Assembly: GCA_960531495.1 (NCBI GenBank)
Contig: OY482850.1
Location: forward strand, 4,695,084-4,759,083
Source: Zeus faber
Lineage: Eukaryota; Chordata; Actinopteri; Zeiformes; Zeidae
Length of the DNA stretch: 64,000 nt
Reading direction: 5' to 3'
In this document: piece after piece, positions 36,949 to 58,443 of the stretch
Layout of the letters: each line of letters opens with the position of its first letter
Position numbering within the stretch: the first letter of the stretch is position 1
Notes under the pieces: generated by a model
Databases searched by the model: none
Told to the model about the DNA's origin: nothing
The model's input: the letters and a program-made list of their open reading frames with translations, nothing else
Translations under genes and position numbers: made by a program

Positions 36949-38761
36949 TTTTATTTTGAAATGACTGATCTTGTGCCCATTCTGTTTATTTTTTCCCCCT
37001 CGTTTTTTGTAAATGTACTCCTCCAGTTACCAAGATAAATTATATCAAAGGTAAATCTCTCCATCAGAAATAAAAATCCATCCCAAATGCCAAAAAGCAA
37101 ACAGTACAAGAGAAAAAAAAAACATTCCTTTTTTGTTTGGGGGGGTTGCTGAAAAAACAACAAAAATGAAACAATAAAAACAGAGCTGCTACAACCGAGA
37201 AATGACTGCCCCTGGGTTGGGATGACTGACTGTTGACTATCAGCCCGCTCTATTGGATACTGAGCTACGGGACAATCTAAGCCCCATCCCTTACAAATGG
37301 AGGACAGCCAATCACAGTGTAGTGTCCACAAACTCCCATGATGCCCCTCACTCCATGGGAGATTAAGGCAGTAAGCACAGTGAGTTCCAGTGTGCGTGGA
37401 CACCTTTAAGGGGTTGGACTGTGAAATGGGCCATGAGGAGAAAGACCTCCAGTTTTATTAACTTCTAAAAGCTCATACTCTGAACATTTTACAGTTTAGT
37501 ACCAGACAGATTCAAGAGTTGCAGAACATCTCACAGTGGATGATTTGCCAATATATTGGGCAATTTCTGAGTACTCCTACTGTTCCCTAGTAATCAGGTA
37601 AGCAGGTATGGCCTTAGAGATGAATAGGGAGCAGGTTTGAAATTCCAAGCAACCTCCTACATTCCAAGCACTACACCAGCTGATTCCAGTGATTATGAAG
37701 GGAATGTAGGGATTGGTGGAAAGAGAAACTTGTCAATTCTCTCCCTCCAAGATGCATTCATTGCGGATTCCCATAAGTTCACATTTCAATTCTTTTCATC
37801 AACATGGAAAAGCTCTGCACAAGATCAACCCCGTTTCCCTCGAACCGATAGCACAGGTTGAGATTCCTCGGTAACTGGAAAGAGAAAATGGAATAAAAAA
37901 AAAAACATACACAGTGGGATATTCCAGTACAGTCAAGCTCGCTTCCCTTACCAAGTAAACATGTTTGGACAATCTCTTGTCATGAGATAGTGGCAAGGAC
38001 TGCTATTATCAAAACCAAAATGAGCACGAGAGACCAAAGAGAGCTCCCCTTAGAACATCAACAAATCTGTAATCCAAACGTCGCTACCTGGGAAGAGATG
38101 AAAGGATTGCCAAAGGATTACCAAGCAATATGAAATGCTAATACGTAGGAAGTGCTTACAAAGCGCAAGCCAACAACTGTCGTCATATTCCCCAGTGTTG
38201 ATTCCTTTTGGGTATATTTTGCAGAATAGTGACTAGGAGGATACATTCGTATCAAAGCAACACTTAAGAGATTTGGAACTACGGAACAAAATAATTCTTG
38301 CAGTGTGCCCAGTTTCGTAATCTTGGAATGTCGAAAGCAGATGGAATATGGAGATATTTTGAAAGGTTAAGGGGTTTCCTTATTTTGTAGGAAACCCCTT
38401 TAGTTATTCACCTGGTTGTTTTTGGATTAATTTTACCCAAGGCGAGGCGTGACTTCATATTGCTCAGTCTTCCTTTAGCCCTGCCGTTGCCCGGCCGAGA
38501 TGATCGGGGTGTAAGATGAGGACGCACAGCACAGAAGATGACCTACCATGACAAAATGTGTGTGTGTGTGTGTGTGGGGGGGGGGGGGATAGCAGGAGGG
38601 AGGGCAACGTTCCCTTCCCGCGAAACCCCACCTCGACCTGACCACATTCGCCAATACTCCCCTACTGCACCGCAAAGCAACAACATCAACCAGAACCTAA
38701 ACCCACCCTCAGGACCCCCAACCACCCCCCCCAACCCCTTCCAGTGGCGTGGCCTCGCCCT
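36949..38761 (-). other. Probable cotl1 3' UTR
   Basis: From the cotl1 stop (38762) the minus strand runs about 1.8 kb free of transposon sequence to an AATAAA-type signal (plus strand TTTTATTTTG at 36950-36959). The extent is inferred; an earlier poly(A) site is possible. It contains a short TG/G-run at 38559-38588. Confidence 0.4.
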
Positions 38762-40406
38762 CTACTCCGCCTGTGCGTCGTAGTTGGCCCCGCCCGCCTT
38801 CTTCAGCTCCATGCGGATGTAGTCTTCGTCCAGCTCCTTGATGTCGCTGATCGTGAACTCCTTGGCAAAGTTCTGCAGGGGGCGCAGAAAAGGGAGAGAG
38901 AGACAGCGAGACAGAGAGACAGAGAGAGAGAGAGAGAGTCAGAGAGCGAGTTGAAGGGCAACTCGATTTAAAGTGCGTCTGAGTACGCAGGATTCAAGGT
39001 TTTAACGGAGAAAGGAAAATCAATAGAAAGGGACAGAAAGTGGCGATATAGAATGATACTCCTATTGTGCAGGATGTCCAGGGCTTGCAGGAAAAGATTG
39101 GATCCTGCTTTATAGACTATTTAACTTTTCGATAGCGCGTGCTATACATACGTCCCTCCAATGAAGAATAGGAATTACTTTATTGAAATGTGTAAGGAAA
39201 ATTTTCCTCTGCATTTGACCGATCCTAACTGTTTGGCAGCAGTGGGCAGCCACAACACAGCAGGTGAGGTGCAGTGCTAACCACTGAGCCACCATAACAT
39301 GAACCACAACTATTCAACACCAATGCCCAAAGTATGAAGCAAGCGATGACATCACTCTTATCTTTTTGTTTGTTGTTGATGTCTTGTTCGCTGATTGTCC
39401 GGGCCAGAGAGGAAAATACTGACTCGGAGAAAAAAAATTGGATTGACTCTTTGTGGTTAAATATTAACTCCTAACTTTGCTGTGTGAGTATTGGAATTCT
39501 CCTGAGAGAGGCCTTCATAAACCCACCATCATGTCGAGACCCTTCGGAATTGCCAAACACCTGCAGACATGCATTGAGATGTGTATATTGCATGTACAGA
39601 GTTTGTGGGAATTTCACTAAAAAGGAACCGCGTCTCATCATCCACGGGACCGGCGCCGAGCCACGTCACCCCGATTTTCGTAAAACTACCACGGAAGCAT
39701 ATTGATGACCACTGACCTGCACAATGTCTTTGACGAGCGACTTGTCGGTGCTGATCTTGGCCCGCTGCAGCCCGCTCACATGGTCCCCGATCCAGGTGAT
39801 CAGGGTGAACTTGGCCCTCTTGCTCATGGCGTCGCCCGTCGTGATGCGGACAAAGCCAAAGAGACGGGCGTCATCTGTGGAGAGAGATGCCATTTGTTAA
39901 GGGAGGCGGAAGGAGAGGACGCAGGGTTGCAGCGGGGGCGCTGTCTGAGGCCTGAAAGACTTTCAGGATAACACGGCAAAAAAACAAAACACTTAAAAGA
40001 ACCAAACAGAGCCACAAAAACAACAACCAAAAAACACAGTGACCCAGAGAAGAAGCCGACAACGGCCTCAGAGAGAGAAAGAGGGAGAGGAAAGCAGAAG
40101 GAATGAGCAAAAAGACAGTCCGACCGGGAAGAAAAAAACAAACAGAAAAACCCAAAGGCCAGAAAGGAACTTTAAGTGAGTACTTTTAGTGTAGTCCTGC
40201 ATGACAGGTTTGTAAAATATTAATGCAGACATACGTAATGTTGCTTAACGTCTGGTCAAATAGGTTTGACCGGTATGAACCATCTAACATCTAAAGCAAA
40301 ATTAAATCAGATTGCAAATGTGAATGTCAACGGCCAGTCCTGGTGGTGGTCTGAACTTACCTCATCTAAATCTAAAAGTAAAGCAATTAACAACCCCCCC
40401 CCCCCC

Positions 40407-40441
<35 letters not shown>

Positions 40442-40649
40442 GCAGATAGACAACCAGAGACCCAGAGCATGACCATCTGCTTACATCATATGACAAGAGC
40501 CCAAGGGATATCTGCGATTGCTCCAGACATACTACAAGGCTTGTGTATATGCAAGTGTGTATACAGTCTGAGTGTGTGTGTGGCGCATCACATGCATTGA
40601 GGCCACTTGATTCTCTATATATTTGTCACAGTATTTGTGGCATGCGTGA

Positions 40650-40700
<51 letters not shown>

Positions 40701-40968
40701 CCTGCCTGCCTGCGTGTGCGTACAGGAGAGACAATACAAGAGAAAAAGAGATGGAGATTGAAAATCAGAGCCAGAATCAGCTTTATTTGCCAAGTGTGTA
40801 CACAACCATACGAGGAATTTTTGACTGTGAAAACGAAAGAGAGTGTGAGAGAGCGAGGCGGAGTTTCAGCGTGCGCTACAAGTAATGGTCGGTGCCATTG
40901 GGTCAGCCGAGTGGCCCCGAACACCAAAGCGTGGCAAAGCCGTGAGCCACAGAGAGAGAGAGAGACAG

Positions 40969-41013
<45 letters not shown>

Positions 41014-41586
41014 TAGAGAAAGAGAGAGAGAGAGGGAGAGAGTATGGTAAGGTATTTAGGTCAATGGACTAAAGGAGCCAGATATGGTGCAAGCAACGGC
41101 CCACTGAGTCAAAGCGCCCATTATGTGTTCGTTCACTCACTCCGCCTCATTTTTACACTCTTTTTACAGATTCTCTTTCTCTCACTCTTTTCACCTTTCA
41201 TTGTCTTCTACACTTTTTGTAGTATCCTCATTGATAATCTTGTCTTTGGCCACTACTGCGACTTCAGGATGACACTCGAGCAATAAGAATGTTTACCATC
41301 CGTCCCTTACCCCAATGGCTGTGCGACCACTTGCTAGTCGGCGTCAGCCGCAGCGTTCAAAAGAGTAAGAACTTGTTATCGACCTGTTGGAGTGACCGAT
41401 ACGAGAGCTTGTTGTCATAGCTTTAGTCACGGCGGTCTCAAAATTGGACCCGCGGCGCAGTAACGAGATCAGCGGCCTTGTCGGAAAGTGTTATCAGCGA
41501 TCACGGTTGTCAGGCCATCGCAAGTTTCGACACCTTGGTTGGTGCATTTGGCGGCTGCAATGCGTGTACACGTTAACTGTAGAGTC

Positions 41587-41631
<45 letters not shown>

Positions 41632-42831
41632 TGCCGTGACATGATTCAACAGGACATGATTTATTTTAGCAATGGATGTTAACCTTTGTAGCGAGCGGTA
41701 GTGTGATTTTTTTGTGCTGCAGCCAGCCTATAAGCATCGACATAGTAATGATTTTCTGAATCTAAATCTTTGAAACCGTTCCCACCCGTCTCTTCTAATT
41801 CATTTGGAGTCCATACAGATCAACGTTCAATTTGTCCTTACCTAACCCTAACCCAGAACTCAAGTCAAAGAAATAAAGTACTGACTAAGTTATACTCAAT
41901 GAAGTACTTTTTCAAGGTATGTAAGGTATACCAGAAATACAACGAGAGTATTCTTAACCACACACACACGAGCACACACACGCACACACGTCTCACACAC
42001 ACACACGTTTTCCCTTGACACCTGGAAAACCACCTCTAGTTTAATGGCACTATAACCCCCACTAAAACAACCTTGATTTATAGTGTTATTTATAAGGGAA
42101 CAAAGCCCTACAGCCCCGGCTGTCCCGATTACTACGAGACATTCATTAACCTCAGATCTAACTGAGGACGCAAGGCCAAATAATAAAAAAAATACACTCA
42201 TACATAAAACGCTAAAGACTCACTCCTGCCCGAGGCTGTAGCTTCAGGCCCAGACTTCCTTGTTGCTCTGTCCTTCCTGCTCTGTCTCAGTGATCTCTTC
42301 CCTTTTGAGCAGTGCAGACACCGCTGCCAACCATAAGCGCCCTGCAAACTGTACTGCAACACAGTGATGATACAGCAACAAGAAAAACAAGTCCCTGACT
42401 CAAGTAGGTTTCGGAGGGAACCCTCCGAGCCAAACCGATTTCGCTCAAGCCTATCGGGGTGAGCGGCCTGCGCTCCCAGAGGCGACCCGCACACCAGTGG
42501 CGTCCCCCGTTGAGGCCAGTTTTGTCCTCTGCTATTTTATCACATAGTGCGGAAGGGGGCAGTGCAGAGATCCGGTGCGGTTCACATTCATCCCCACTCA
42601 CAGAAAATGAAAAAAGAAAAAGAAAGAAAAGTGATGATACACGATGCTGTGTTCTGTGGGATGGGCTATCGGCTACAGGGTTAGCTGTAATAAATGTGTA
42701 ATTCCACATTGGAATGCATGGCCCAAAACATGACCACCCCAGGCCATGTATATGGGCGCCGGGAACAGCCTGCGAGTAGAGACAACACCTAAACGATTGA
42801 GTAGGAGGAGGGAGAAACAGAGAGGGAGAGA

Positions 42832-42873
<42 letters not shown>

Positions 42874-44000
42874 AGCAGCCTGCATAGTCACCTCCTTGGA
42901 GGGAACATGTGTTAGGGAGGAACTGAAACCCGCCCAGAAGAACTTCACACCAAACACGGAAATCGCATAGAAAAAAGCATAGCGGGCAAAATAAGAATAT
43001 ATATACTGTTCTCCCTGCTCTGACAGCGTGGAGGATATTAGTACCACGTCCAACGGCGATATCAGAGCTCTGATGGACGGACGGACAGTGCGGGTGGGGG
43101 GTGGGGCAGAAAGAGACTTAAGAGATTAGTGTCCTGGCAAGGAGCAGGACAAGTCAAGCGCTCCGTCAAGCTGTGGTGTATGGTCTATTAGGACGTGACA
43201 AGTACAGTGATGGAGCGGCGGACAGCACCAAAGCTGACCTTACTCAACAACTACAAGCATGATTACACACTAAACTACTGGCCGTGACGTTAACACAGTG
43301 GTCCCGACCATTCTAAATAAAAATTACAATGATAATAATGAACTTTTATTTTTTGGAGTTCATACAAGGACGTGCTTTACATCCAGTAGAATAAAAACAG
43401 GATAACTTATGTGTCTTACCTTTTTTTTTTTTTTTTTTTAATGGTATGCTGAACTATGTTGAAATATTTGCGATTCGGCCAATAAATGTATTGGTTTCCA
43501 GCCAATTCCCCATGGGGCCGGCGGTAGCCATATCGATACATTTCATGCTTGTGTTGTCTGTTAGAATTTATTTTAACTTTCTTTCAGACATTTTGATATT
43601 CGAAGTGGTGATCATGCTGCATTTTTTTGGGGGGGGGGTGGGGCATGGGAAGTTGCAATGCACTGGTGAAAAAAAATAAATGAATGAAAATAGATAAAAT
43701 ATTCGGGTCTGTGCACTTTACCTGTGCACTGGCTCTTGAATTCCGCATAGTCCACCCCGTGTCCTGCTGGCACGATCCTGGAGCCCTCATATTTAAACGA
43801 CGCCCTAAAAAACAGAGAGCGAGAGAGAGGTGTTGAGGAGAGGAGACACCAGATAGAACAGGCCTCTTCTCCAAACGCGTACACCTTCAAACAAAAACCC
43901 ATGTGCATCGAATTAAAATAAAGAAAACGCCCTGATCCACACGGATATGGGTGGAATGTGTCAGATCGCAGCCACGCATTGTCTCACACACACTCGCACG

Positions 44001-44038
<38 letters not shown>

Positions 44039-44335
44039 CACACACACGCACACACACAAACACACACACACAGGGGACAATGGAAATTACTTCTGCAAGC
44101 CTGACTCTCTGGATCCATACCGGGTCCTCACACTACTGATCATCTAGGCGACGGGGCACGGGTGGATCGTGTGGGTTAGAACGCAAGGGGGGGAAACACA
44201 GACACCAGGGGATAAAACATCCCCAAATAACGGCATCGATCGACGAGAGAAGACTCACCAATTGATCTCCGTGCTGTCGTCCCTGACCAGGTTGTAAGCT
44301 TCTCTGCAAGCCTCCTTATCGATGTGCGTTGCCAT
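38762..44335 (-). CDS. cotl1: Coactosin-like protein (ADF-H fold, F-actin binding)
   Basis: COTL1 is a small cytosolic ADF-homology protein that binds F-actin and, in mammals, 5-lipoxygenase. Four exons join in frame: 44259-44335, 43722-43804, 39717-39874 and 38762-38872, giving 142 residues, exactly the human length. Recognisable blocks are MATHIDKEACREAYNLVRDD, KYEGSRIVP, LFGFVRITTGDAMSKRAKF, LITWIG, GLQRAK and ELKKAGGANYDAQAE. Lys75, needed for F-actin binding in the human protein, is retained. The ATG at 44335 has a good context (CCAAAATGG). All six internal splice sites are canonical. Intron 2 (39875-43721) is large for so small a gene and full of simple repeats. Drebrin and other ADF-H proteins are longer and excluded. 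Confidence 0.97.
40651..40696. repeat. (TG)n microsatellite in cotl1 intron 2
   Basis: About 23 TG units followed by TGCCTGCCTGCC. The same intron also holds a C-run and CA tract at 40393-40438, CA tracts at 41588-41626 and 41960-42005 (interrupted), and GA tracts listed below. Confidence 0.95.
40763..40830 (-). mobile_element. LINE 3' tail (L2-like) in cotl1 intron 2
   Basis: AGAATCAGCTTTATTTGCCA followed by CGAGGAATTTTTGAC is the reverse complement of the LINE 3' end also seen at 18150-18222 (sense: AATTCCTCG, CTTGGCAAATAAAG, CTGATTCTG). Only the 3' end remains. It reads in the same orientation as cotl1. Confidence 0.6.
40975..41041. repeat. (GA)n tract in cotl1 intron 2
   Basis: GA-rich repeat with AAAG interruptions. 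A second, purer GA tract is at 42826-42872 in the same intron. Confidence 0.9.
43996..44072. repeat. (CA)n microsatellite in cotl1 intron 1
   Basis: Interrupted CA/CGCA repeat between cotl1 exons 1 and 2. Confidence 0.93.
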
Positions 44336-44860
44336 TTTGGATGGCCGCAAAGTGGAGCCGGGGCGGCGGGTGCGGATGGTGGGGTGGGGTGGGGCGGGGT
44401 TGGGGGTGGCGGCAGAAGAGTTGAAGGGAACGCGGGCGCAGGAGTGAACAATGATTCCCTCCCCCCGGGGGAAAAAAAAATAATAATAATTAAAAAATAA
44501 ATAAACTAGAGGAGAAGCAGAGCGGTCGAGTTGTCGGGAGACGGTTCTTCGAGAACAACGAGGAACCCGAGGAACCCAGACCGGAGGCGTGTGGGAGGGC
44601 ACGGAGCACGGAGCCTTGTTCTCCCTCAGCGGATGAAAGCCACTCGGATCATTTCCTCATCTCCAGTTCCTGGGCGTTGGTGATGCGTGTCAGTCAGGTT
44701 GGAGGCGGTGTGAGATCGCCGGTCGCAGGATTCACCCCTCCCCCTAACGGCCATTGCGGGGACTTGTGCGTTAAAGCCGACGCCGGCGGGTGTCTGTTTG
44801 GCGGCTTGATGTCGCCATCTCGTGGGAGCGTTAAAGCCCGCGGTAGTAATAATAAGAATA
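44336..44860 (-). promoter_or_regulatory. cotl1 5' UTR and CpG-rich promoter
   Basis: GC- and CpG-rich sequence starts at the cotl1 ATG and runs about 500 bp upstream before dropping to AT-rich DNA at about 44850. It includes a GC-box-like CCCCGCCCC on the sense strand near 44390. No TATA box. The transcription start cannot be placed from sequence alone. Confidence 0.5.
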
Positions 44861-46310
44861 ATGAAATTAGATAATAATGATCACGTCGATAAAGAGATTG
44901 ATATTTACGTGCAGTTTTTATTTGATTTGTGTTTATTTTAGATTATAGGTATTTCGATTTTCTTCAAAAAATTCCTTAAGATGCAAATGTATGGTGCACA
45001 GATTTTCTATGTAATAATGTAATAATTACATGGTACTTATTATATGTGATAATTTGAGTAATAATGGCAACTTTTATTGTTCATTACTGGTTCCGACACA
45101 ACATCGTTTGGTAAACTGTTTCATTATATTATAGGCTTATCTAATGGGATTATATTACGCCTGTATTTAGTTGCTTGAATTTGGTTTGCTCCTGAATCCC
45201 CCCCAGAGAATAATAAAGCATTTAATTTAATTTATGTTATCTTATCTTATCTTATCTTATCTTGTCTTATCGCGGTGCAACAAGAATGCTTTACAATCAT
45301 TTTGCTATAATACCCTTTTTGATAATCTAGTACTTAATGAAGATAGATAGTGAAGAAAATATTCGTCTGTGTCTGGATTAAAATTATAACACTAAAGACT
45401 TTGGAGGTGAATTCAAGAAGGACCAACAACCCCCCCCACGATAGTCTACTAACACTGGACTAACCCGGTAACACAGAAGCCCTACGCAAGAAAGGTCCAT
45501 CAGAGGGTCCGGGACCATTCTAAACCCCTCCTACGACTCACCAATGGGCTATACTGGTCTATACAGCCATGAGCTCGGATCATGGTGGGTTAAACTGAGA
45601 AGATGAACAAGATAATCCAGAAAGCTTGTTGTCCTCTTGCTGTCTACCAGGGCTTTCTGGAAGAGGTTGCTGAGTGGGGAATGAGGATTAAATTATTGGC
45701 CATCATGGACAATCCCTCCCATACCCTACAGTATATACCATGCACCGCCACATGGCAGAAAAGCTCCTATGGTCTATATACAGTAGGTATAGCTACACCT
45801 ATGTGTACTGTGTATACTTTATTTTTTTTACCATTACGATGTTTATAATCCAGGTTTTGCAAAGATATAAAACTGTTGTAACTGGTTAACCTGAATGCAG
45901 CACACAGAATCATTTCTTGAGAGAGAGAAAAAAAGGCCTAGTCCCCCGTCTGGTAGTAATTATATTGACCATGAGTCTTTTTTAAGTCTCTGTTTATGAA
46001 TACTTTTCACGATTTATTTCTATATTTTTGTTATTAGCAACAGAAATGACCAACACAAGGTTTCATAACAACTAAACACGGGACATATTACACAGATATT
46101 GTAAAGAAAGATTAAAGATCCCAAAAGCTCACAAACTTTTCCCAACAGATATTTGATGCTTGATGATGGGTCCTCTTAATCTATTTTTGTCTTTGAAAGA
46201 AAACACTTTCAAACTAATTTGATGAACATCATGATTTTATTTGTAGTACTTTAGCTGACGTTATGCTGACATGACAAGGATTCTCTGTGTTGATTTCATG
46301 TCTTGAATCA
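44861..46310. other. AT-rich intergenic region
   Basis: No exon recognised. A (TTATC)n tract at 45238-45272 follows AATAATAAAGC, resembling the tail of a short retroposon. The remainder is unique AT-rich sequence. Confidence 0.5.
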
Positions 46311-47140
46311 TCATTTATTTAATCCATCGAGTTGATTCAGTTCAAAATGGCAGAAAGTCCTTCCTAGCAGTGAGGAGGGCAAGGATTGTCTAGAAAAATT
46401 GAGGGGGAAAATAGAGTGAGAGAGAGAGAAATCTACTCAGTGATTGTGATATTATAAAGAACACTCATTCATAAAGTTATGTCATGAGTCATCAACAGTT
46501 CAACATATGGACAGTCCTGTACGTTAGCATGTCAATGTTTACATCCAACACTGCGTCCAGTCTGAGGAGAATGTCTGTACGTCAAATGTACTCACTGGTT
46601 TGAGAGCCCTGTTAAAATAAAGACGGAAGAGGAAAACACGTGAAATGTCCATTTTTAATCTCCAAAGCCTTGACGCGGACAAAGAACTGACCTGAAACTT
46701 GAATGTTGTTTCCACCACTAACGTTTGAACCGCTGAAGTTGTGATATTGTCTCCCATTGTTCTACGAAAATGCAGACACACAGACAGATTTGCTATTAAC
46801 TCACAGAAATGTAATTTCTCCTTAATTTGTATTTAAAATCTTTCCAGCAGCAGCATTTCTACATATTTGAATTGAAATTCAGACCAATCTAGTGTATTCC
46901 AAAAGCACTCTCACCCACTCTGTCCTACCTGTGATGTGAGGTTGTCGTAGTGTGCTGTGATCTGAGAAGGGGGGAAGAAGGAGGAGGTCGGAGGATCATT
47001 ATATGTTGCAAGACTCAGTGTACCTTGTCTCTGTTGAACTGGAGTTTGACTGACTCAACAGGTTCTGTTCTCTTCCACTGAATGCACATCTCTTCAGTGG
47101 AGCTGGGGTTGTGTGTGTCATGTCCTTTCTCTGTTCTCAT
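46311..47140 (-). CDS. Unrecognised small five-exon gene (103-codon model)
   Basis: I do not recognise this protein. Five minus-strand segments join in one open frame: 47024-47140 (39 codons from ATG), 46929-46961, 46692-46761, 46596-46608 (13-bp micro-exon) and 46311-46389. Donors are GTACAC, GTAGGA, GTCAGT and GTGAGT; acceptors before exons 2, 4 and 5 have strong pyrimidine tracts. An in-frame TAA lies 18 bases upstream of the ATG, and the stop overlaps an AATAAA. The product is hydrophilic with no signal peptide or membrane helix; its middle (NFSGSNVSGGNNIQVSG) is Gly/Asn/Ser-rich. If the micro-exon is not spliced out, a TGA follows and the protein is 78 residues. It may be a complete small gene, a remnant of a larger one, or a non-coding transcript. 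Confidence 0.42.
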
Positions 47141-47689
47141 TGTTTTAATTGGTGGAATTTATTTGTTCAACCCTAGTTCCATGGTTTGTCACTGGAAATT
47201 GCCCAGTGCAATCAATATTGGTAATAGTGGCTGGGTGACTCGTGTAGCTTGGTCGTGCACAGCCCATAAATGTGTTGTGTGGTGCTGTCTTCTCGGCCCA
47301 CCATCAGCAAGATGAAGGGTCTTGTGCAATTCCCAGTAGGCACAGGCAGAGTGAGCCTCAAGCTAGAACCTGCAATGGAACCTGATGTTTGTCACTTGTG
47401 TCGTCGCAAACGATTCGTTCACAGCGAACAAACGGAAGAAATCAAAGAGCCCTGACAACATCTCTGCCTCCCACCTCCTCTTCTCCAATTTGACTTCTGT
47501 AGTGTCTACAGCAAAGATTGCTATTATATTACGGAAATCCAGTCATCTGCCTCTCACTCTAGTGAACTTCTCCTCCCCGTTCCTACCTCCTTCCCTCTCA
47601 GCCGATGACTGTCAAGAAGGTGGAGTACATCCGTTCCCGCTCCTTCCTTCTGCTCGTTCCGGTTCCTTCTGGGCTGTCACAACACTACC

Positions 47690-48005
47690 ATTTATTTCAA
47701 ACCTCATTTCAAATGCTGCATGCTTGGCATACAGCCCATAGTATTTGTATGCCATTGCATCTAGGACAGAGTTAGTCTGCAGGTAGAGTTCAACTTCCCA
47801 ACCTGTAATGGCACTGTTATTAAATCTTTAATCATCAAGAACCGCTGGCAATAACTCTGTCCTGTGAAAGATCAGTGGGACGACAAGAGCACAGATTTTT
47901 GTTACACAGAACTGCCACCAATCCTCTTTGGAGAACAATCTTACCATATTTTGGTCTATTAACAGCTAATCACCATTACTTCTCCAAGAGCGGGAGAATC
48001 ACCAT
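47690..48005 (-). mobile_element. L1/Tx1-type LINE 3' end, copy F (reverse)
   Basis: Reverse copy of the shared LINE tail: CTAGGACAGAGTTAGTCTGC, TTTAATCATCAAGAACCGCT and TCCTCTTTGGAGAACAATC, stopping near CTCCAAGAGCGGGAGAATCA. No coding part is attached. It lies between the small gene and klhl36. Confidence 0.75.
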
Positions 48006-48121
48006 TTCCGGACATCCAAGCGCGACGACGGGAGTCCCCCGAGAGTGGAAGTATAAAGAAAATTGGATAAGATAATAAAATAAAAATATATAAATTATAC
48101 ATACAGTGTATATATATATAA

Positions 48122-48832
48122 ATATTAAAACCACCGCCAGGTGAAGTGAATAACATTGCTCATCTTGTTCCAGTTGCATCTGTTAAGGAGTGGGATATAG
48201 GCAGCAAGTGAACAGTCAGCTCTTGAAGTTAATGTGTTGGAAGCAGAAAAAATGGGCGATCGACCAAATTGTGATTGCTTGGTGACAGGCTCAGAGCATC
48301 TCCAAAATGACAGGTCTTGTGGGGTGTTCCCGGTATGCAGTGGTTAGTACCTGTGTTAGTACCCGCTATGGACAACCGGAGAACCGACAACAGGGTCATG
48401 GGCGCCCAAGGCTCATTTATGCACGTGGGGACTGTAGCACAAATGGCTGAAGAACACACAGTGCATTACAGCTTGCTGTGTATGTGGCTGTGTATCCCCA
48501 GACCGGTCAGAGTGCCCATGCTGACCCCTGTCCATTGCTGAAAGTGCCTACAATGGGCATGTGGGTGTCGGAACTGGACCATGGAGCAATGGAAGAAGGT
48601 TCCCTGATCTGATGAATCACGTTTTCTTTTACATCATGTTGATGGCCGGGTGCGTGTTGGGAAGTAACTGGGGAAGACATCAGGCACTATGATGCACTAT
48701 GGGAAGAAGGCAAGCCAGCGGAGGCAGTTTGATGCTCTGGGGAATGTTCTACTGGGAAACCCTGGAAACCAGATCTCAATCCCATCGAGCATCATGGGTC
48801 TTGTGGAGTCTATGCCTCGGCGGCACAAGATG

Positions 48833-48834
<2 letters not shown>
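48122..48834 (+). mobile_element. Tc1-like element relic, ends eroded
   Basis: AATATTAAAACCACC and GAAGTGAATAACATTGCTCA at the left match the element at 59469-60363. Internally CTGATGAATCACGTTTTC and TTACATCATGTTGATGGCCG are remnants of the transposase around its first catalytic Asp. The left terminal repeat has merged with a TA tract (48105-48120), and the right end is replaced by the CA tract at 48834-48875. No intact frame. Confidence 0.7.

Positions 48835-48875
<41 letters not shown>
48834..48875. repeat. (CA)n microsatellite at the truncated Tc1 end
   Basis: About 20 CA units followed by (TA)4; it directly abuts the Tc1 relic where its right terminal repeat should be. Confidence 0.95.
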
Positions 48876-48886
<11 letters not shown>

Positions 48887-49384
48887 GGTAGGTTTTTATC
48901 AGCAGATGAAAATGGATAGTTAGATGCAGGCAAAGGCCAAAGGTCAGTGTTTACCACCATACTACTCTTCCCCCGCACGAATACATTGAACGTTTTCTTT
49001 GTTACAAAGCATATCAGAAGACTAACTGAGCCCTGTGTGGAATTTCTTTGTTTTCTTGTGCCAACTGCTCCTTTCTTTTCTTTTTTTTTTATTATAATAG
49101 TAATTTTTTATCTATTTTTGTACAGCAGGTGTAGGTTTGTTCCCCGTTTGTTTAAGTTTGGAAGACAATATTATACTGTCAAAACCATCAAATTCAATAA
49201 CAATTGATTCTGTGCACTCTTTTGAAGTAGGTGTGGTATTTGTCATACTTAGCATATATATATATATATATCGTTATACACATTGATTGATAATATCATC
49301 TTCATATTAGTATTAAGACGGAAAATGAAAGCTGGCTTCTACAACCCTTTGTAACATCGCCACTCTTGAACAACACCCCAAGCG

Positions 49385-49530
49385 GATTGCGATTGGTTGA
49401 TTTCTCAGCTTCGACTTCCGGGATACATGGTCGAGCGACGACCAGTCTCGTTACAACGGCAGAAGCGGCCCCTGGTGATGCGCGGACAAGGACACTTTGT
49501 TAGGAAGAGTTGATGCGGCGGTCGCTACAG
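49385..49530 (+). promoter_or_regulatory. klhl36 promoter region
   Basis: An inverted CCAAT box (ATTGG, 49392-49396) lies 18 bp from an ETS-type ACTTCCGGG (49414-49422), followed by CpG-rich sequence to about 49530. There is no TATA box. The distance to the coding start (49702) suggests the 5' UTR lies between; a short upstream ATG frame from 49510 is present there. Confidence 0.5.
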
Positions 49531-49701
49531 AGAGATAACGTCTCTTGTACGGGTGACAGCAGTAAAAAGAAAAGTCTGCCGCCTGGTTTTATGGCAAGCG
49601 CTTGTCTGTTTGTCTGTCTGGTGTCTTTCACAGTTTGTCAAGATGCCATCTTAGGTCAGTTAATTAAACCCGCCCTCCTAATGCCAGCTTGAGAGGACGC
49701 A

Positions 49702-58443
<8,742 letters not shown>

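Noticed and set aside
49510..49692. Alternative klhl36 start (MMRRSLQRDN frame)
   Set aside because: Runs to a stop before the true first coding exon; the exon at 49702 matches the known N-terminus and splices in phase.
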